A DNA stretch of 64,000 bases, taken from assembly GCA_003952965.2 (NCBI GenBank), contig CM025851.1, positions 30,280,664-30,344,663 on the forward strand, given 5' to 3'. Positions within the stretch are counted from its first letter, which is position 1. Each line of letters begins with the position of its first letter. The notes under the pieces are model-generated. The model searched no databases and was not told the origin of the DNA. It worked only from the letters and a program-made list of their open reading frames with translations. The position numbers and the translations under genes were made by a program. Below are positions 59,640 to 64,000 of this stretch, one piece after another. This stretch comes from Morella rubra (Eukaryota; Streptophyta; Magnoliopsida; Fagales; Myricaceae).

Positions 59640-60545
59640 AAAACATACTAAACACAGCGGACTTTTGGACATCAATAAATTCATACATTCCAATTCATAT
59701 ATTTTCAGCAATCAAAAGATATATTTCCAGCAATGAATTCATACAAAACAAAAAATATATTTTCAGCAATCAATTCATACAAACCAATTCATATATTTTC
59801 AACAATAAATTCATACATTATAATTCATATATTTTCAGCAACCAATTAATACATTGATTAATTATATATTTTCAGCAACCAATTCATACAAACCTATGCA
59901 TATATTTTCAGGAATAAATTCAAATATTTCAATTCATATATTTCCACCGATGAATTCATACAAAACAAAAAATATATTTTCAGCAATCAATTCATACAAA
60001 CCAATTCATATATTTTCAACAATAAATTCATACATTATAATTCATATATTTTCAGCAACCAATTAATACATTGATTAATTATATATTTTCAGCAACCAAT
60101 TCATACAAACCAATACATTTTCAGCAACAATTCATATCTGAATTCATACAAAATATATTTTCAGCAATAATTCATACAAACCAATTCATATATTTTCAGC
60201 AACCAATTAATACATTCAGCAACCAATTCATGCATATATTTTCAGGAATAAATTCAAATATTTCAATTCATATATTTCCAATGAATTCATACAAAACAAA
60301 AAATATATTTTCAGCAATCAATTCATACAAACCAATTCATATATTTTCAACAATAAATTCATACATTATAATTCATATATTTTCAGCAACCAATTAATAC
60401 ATTGATTAATTATATATTTTCAGCAACCAATTCATACAAACCTATGCATACATTTTCAGGAATAAATTCAAATATTTCAATTCATATATTTCCAGCATAC
60501 AAAACAAAAAATATATTTTCAGCAGCAACCAATTCATTTTCAGGA
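59640..60545. repeat. AT-rich minisatellite with higher-order repeat in CACTA element 2
   Basis: About 35 irregular copies of a 20-28 bp unit of the type AATTCATATATTTTCAGCAA (variants with caat, ataaattcatac, aaccaattcatac). A higher-order block is visible: the 59866-60075 pattern recurs at about 60215-60425 nearly verbatim and starts again at 60430. Apparent reading frames here (IFSATNSYKP...) are just the repeat translated. Confidence 0.9.
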
Positions 60546-60689
60546 TAAAAATACAAACAATTCATATGCAATCAGGCAGCATGAAAATGCAGAGTCATCA
60601 AAAAGCAGCAAGTAAGTAATGTCTCAAAGTAAACAACAAATCATGAAGTAAAATACCAAGTCAGTAAAAGAAAATAAAGCTAAAAGAAC

Positions 60690-60981
60690 CGCCGCTATAG
60701 ACTTAAGTCGCCTGGTGCTTGATCTATAGCGGCGGTCAGTGACCGCCGCTATAGAAACCGCTGCCATAGGCGGTATATAGCGGCGGTCTATGACCGCCGC
60801 TATATCAACCGCTGCTACTTGGTCTATAGCGGCGGTTTTTGACCGCCGCTATAGAGACCGCCGCTAGATGTATATTTTTCTGTTGCGGTTTTGATAAACC
60901 GCCGGTATATAGGGCATATAGCGGCGGTTTTGGTGACCGCCGCTAAAATGACCGCCGCTGTAGACCTGTTTTTTTGTAGTG
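60690..60981. repeat. Right subterminal TATAGCGGCGGTC palindromic repeats of CACTA element 2
   Basis: The same head-to-head words as at 52760-53145 (for example cggtcagtgaccgccgctat, cggtctatgaccgccgctat), ending in the terminal GTAGTG at 60981. Confidence 0.88.
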
Positions 60982-61229
60982 ATTCCTTTTTTAATGCCTT
61001 CAAATACCATTTATTTCCAAAATAAATAAGACAATTTAATGCTTTGAAAATCATACCCTTTAACATAACAATAAATTAAAATATCTTTTAAAATAACAAC
61101 AAATGCTAAAGAAATTAAAAGTTCACCAAAAGATACAATTTATTTTATGATGTAAATGTGGGTTTTTGTTTCTATTTTGTTATTTATTTATCTCATTTCG
61201 CTTTTTTCAAAAAATATATATATATATAT

Positions 61230-62400
61230 TTATTTTGTCTCACCCTTAAAAAAGTTAACATACGACCCAACCCACTAAGTTTTTTCTTCCACTTTACATA
61301 TGATAACTTTTAACTTGATTTTTTTTTTTCTTTTCTGTTTACGTTGTCTTGGTTCATTCTCTATTTTTAGTTTCCAATCTAATTCGATCTCAAGTTTTTT
61401 TTTTCTCTTTTTGCTACTAATTTTAATTTAAAGTAAAACATTTATGAGATAATATTGTAGTACACTCCTTAATTATAGATCAAAATCAATATCGTTCTCT
61501 TAATTTTCTAACATAATTAATCATCGTCTTTTGTTTGATTTGACGATAATTCATATGTAAAATGATCCAAAGACCCATTAAAATACATAAACATATTGTG
61601 CAAACAAAAAAAGTGTCACTATTACACGATATGGATTGAATAAATTTAAATATAGGCTCACAATTGATGGTGATTTTTTTTTTCTTTAACCACGTAGTCA
61701 TTTTGTGTCGCCGCAATGCTCAAATGGGACGGAAACACCTCTTCAAGAGAAATAGTTAACTAATATTAAAAACTTAAAAAGAAAAAAAATATTGGAGAGC
61801 CACGGAACTCTTCTCGCGAGTCACGACGCCAATGTAGTGTCATTATTTTACGGGCCATTATTTTGCTGAATTGAGTTATAAAACGCCACCTAAATTATTG
61901 GAAGGAGATCGATAAAATGATTCGAAGTGGCTGAGATAGATAGCTTTGAAAAAGGAGCTTTATTTATTTTTTAATTTTTTATAAATTTGACAAAACCAAA
62001 GAATACGTGGAGAACCACCCACATCAAGACAGGGCCCACAAATTGATGGAAGAAAAAAGTTTTTAGGCGCTGTCTAATTCTACCACTTTTCCTCTGCGCT
62101 GTCTGACAGTCAATTGACAAGAGAACTCTTTTGAACCAGTCGCAGGGCAAAGCAAGATGTTTCCATTTTTGAGTGGAAGAATATGTTCATAGTTGGACAA
62201 AACTTGTCCACATGACACCAAAACTAGCAACGTTCCTAATTTACGAACTTTGAGTTGAATGCTCTGCTCTCGTGCAAAGCATGAGGTAACGCCCCTCAGT
62301 ACATGAGTTAAGTTGAATCAAGAGAAACCACTGACATCCAGACAAGGCCGGCCCTCAGGCCCACAAACTGAAGGAAGAAAAAAAAAAGAAATCTTTTATG
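61230..62400. repeat. Diverged ~1.6-kb tandem duplication, unit 1
   Basis: Unit 1 and unit 2 (62790-63720) share in order ctaagttttttct, cattgtcttgg-like, aaagtaaaacattta, catattgtgcaaa, cacagttgatggtgac-like, accatgtag(t/g)cattttgtgt-like, the attggag(a/g)gcca block and agggcccacaaattgatgga. The offset grows from about 1.53 to 1.64 kb because of indels. The left copy also contains 62165-62385, related to 45390-45715. No gene is visible; frames are short. Confidence 0.75.
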
Positions 62401-62429
62401 CTTTGATTTTTTTTTTTTTCGTTTTCTAA

Positions 62430-62770
62430 AAAATGGTAAGATTTTTAGAATTTTTATAAAAAATTATGAATATTTATGTAGATTGAAGTTTTATAGGTTT
62501 TTGTGTAAAAGTTTTAAATATATTTAATTTTTGTTAGAGTTTGTAAAAAAGTGCAGAGAGAGATAATTTGATGTAATTGTTGAATAAAAAAATATTAGAA
62601 TTAGGTGAAAAAGTATAGATAGAGAATATTTGTTATAATTTTTTTAAAAAGTAATTGAAGTTTGTGTGAAAAGTTGTTGAAGATTGTGTAAAAGGTATTG
62701 GTATTTTTGTATAAATTTTTGAGATTTTAGATGTTTGTTTTACAAATTTTGTAGAATACATTTATATTTT
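62430..62770. repeat. AT-rich insertion between tandem units
   Basis: T/A/G-rich sequence (gttagagtttgtaaaaaagtg, gaaaaagtatagatagagaa) resembling 8480-8740 and loosely 2340-2590. It may be another member of the AT-rich dispersed repeat group. Confidence 0.35.
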
Positions 62771-62789
62771 AGAATACTTTTGCAAACGA

Positions 62790-63720
62790 ACATGCCCCTA
62801 GCCTACTAAGTTTTTTCTATTATTCTACATATGACAAATTTAACTTAATTTTTTTTTTTTCTGTTAACATTGTCTTGGCGTATGTAAGTTCATTTTCTCT
62901 TTTTAGCTTCTAATCTTTTTTTATTTTAAGTGTTTTTTTCTCATTTTGCTGATAATTTCAATTCAGAGTAAAACATTTAGAGTAGTATCTTATTACGCCT
63001 CCTAATTATATGTCAAAATTAATCTAGCTCTCATAAGTTTCAAAATGGTGATTTGTCTTTCATATGTTTCAAACATGATCAATTATCTTCTTCCATTTGA
63101 TTTGACCATTAATCCACATGAAAAATGACCAAAATGTCCCTCTAAAACATAGGCATATTGTGCAAATGAAAAATGTATCACTATTAAATAATATGAATTG
63201 AGTGAATTCAAATGTCGACTCACAGTTGATGGTGACATGTTTTTTCATTAACCATGTAGGCATTTTGTGTAAAACTACGGAACCAAATTGTTAAAAAAAA
63301 AATTAAACTAAAGAGATTAATAGATTAATTAAACCCAAATTAAAGTTGAATATTTAATAAAATAGAGAATTAAAATAATTAAATGAAAAATTTAAAGTTA
63401 AAAATATTAAAACTTAAAAAAAAAAAAGATTGGAGGGCCAAGGAACCCCTCTCGCGAGTCGCGACGTGGTGTCATTATTTTACATGGCCATTAAAATTTT
63501 GAAAGGAGATGATGGAATGATCCAAATAGCTGTGATAGTTTTGAAAAAGGGGCTTTATTTATTTATTTAAATTTGACCAAAACCAAAAAGACGTCGAGCA
63601 GTGAAGATGGTTCGAGATTATACTAAAAGCATGCGGGTAGTAAAACTCATAAGAAATTTGACACCCAGACAGGGCCCACAAATTGATGGAAGAAAAAAAT
63701 TTTTAGGCTTGATTTTCATT
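62790..63720. repeat. Diverged ~1.6-kb tandem duplication, unit 2
   Basis: Second unit; see unit 1 for shared words. After 63720 the sequence is AT-rich to the window end with no recognised feature. Confidence 0.75.
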
Positions 63721-64000
63721 GTCAAATTAATTTTTATTACCTCACGTGTATTTTTTGTGAGAGTGTGACATGCAAGTCCGTTAAGTGGTGGGATATTTTA
63801 CTAATGAAACTAGATGAAAAGATCAAATTAATAAATAAAAATAAATTATGGATGAAATTGATAAAACAGAAACTCGGAAAATTTTTAATATAATGTAAAA
63901 AAGACAATCAACAGGCGAAATAATAGAAAGTCCTTATTTCAAAAAATTATTGAAAAAGGAATACAGAATTTTAGGATGAAAAAAAAGTATTAAAAAAAAA

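Larger units (their letters stand above)
52760..60981 (-). mobile_element. CACTA (En/Spm) element 2, 8.2 kb, apparently intact
   Basis: Ends: CACTACAGGAATAAAGGCCT on the left and, reverse-complemented, CACTACAAAAAAACAGGTCT on the right. Both run into TA(T/C)AGCGGCGG. The element is flanked by the exact 3-bp target duplication ATT (52757-52759 and 60982-60984). It contains both classical genes on the minus strand: TNP2 transposase (58978-55302), open through five exons, and a Transposase_24-type gene (from 55305 or 55088 to 53374). Subterminal GC-rich palindromic repeats occupy both ends and a minisatellite occupies 59640-60545. The exact target duplication and the open frames suggest recent insertion and possible autonomy. 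Confidence 0.93.

Noticed and set aside
59854..60397. Open frames repeating IFSATNSYKP
   Set aside because: These are translations of the AT-rich minisatellite, not a repeat protein.

Overview
The window is nuclear DNA from a flowering plant, almost certainly a eudicot and probably woody. It has long AT-rich spacers, introns with GT..AG borders, and En/Spm (CACTA), LINE and copia-type transposon debris. Its genes are plant families: ankyrin-PGG membrane proteins, a jacalin lectin, a GRF zinc finger, receptor-kinase fragments and a thylakoid-targeted protein. I cannot name the species. No bacterial or viral gene, CRISPR array, rRNA or tRNA was recognised.

Layout. 0.2-1.4 kb: 3'-incomplete minus-strand gene for a chloroplast (twin-arginine, probably thylakoid-lumen) protein. 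4.2-4.9 kb: minus-strand jacalin-type lectin. 7.1-7.8 kb: possible spliced micro-ORF. 8.75-11.2 kb: orphan CACTA-like end followed by a plus-strand GRF zinc-finger/membrane-anchor gene. 11.9-13.3 kb: broken plant-transposon protein. 13.8-15.4 kb: scrambled receptor-kinase and LINE fragments. 15.7-26.4 kb: mostly non-coding, with an F-box-like fragment (17.8 kb), a GC-rich island (21.2-21.9 kb) and copies of a small dispersed repeat.

26,457-37,577 is an 11.1 kb decayed CACTA element with terminal repeats, a near-matching TTG/TTA target duplication, a frameshifted TNP2 transposase, a frameshifted second (Transposase_24-type) gene, an extra frameshifted ORF, and about fifty copies of a CGATCGATCG-type motif. 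It abuts exon 1 of the first of two tandem paralogous genes (A 37.6-43.4 kb, B 47.1-51.1 kb). Each encodes a copia-gag-like N-terminal domain (DUF4219/UBN2 type), an ankyrin region and a four-helix PGG membrane domain. Gene A is broken by the transposon and by a one-base frameshift just before its PGG motif. Gene B is open across seven exons (862 codons) and carries a 267-bp in-frame tandem duplication that copies its first splice donor.

52,760-60,981 is a second, much better preserved CACTA element (8.2 kb, exact ATT target duplication). It has a fully open TNP2/DUF4218/DUF4216 transposase gene and a multi-exon Transposase_24-type gene, both on the minus strand, GC-rich palindromic subterminal repeats, and a minisatellite in the leader. 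The last 3 kb is non-coding and carries a diverged ~1.6 kb tandem duplication also related to sequence at 44.1-45.7 kb.

Overall this is a tandem resistance/stress-type gene locus remodelled by several CACTA lineages. The main candidates for new biology are the gag-ankyrin-PGG fusion with its duplicated splice donor, the dense CGATCGATCG arrays of the older CACTA, and the ATGA junction between the two genes of the younger one.
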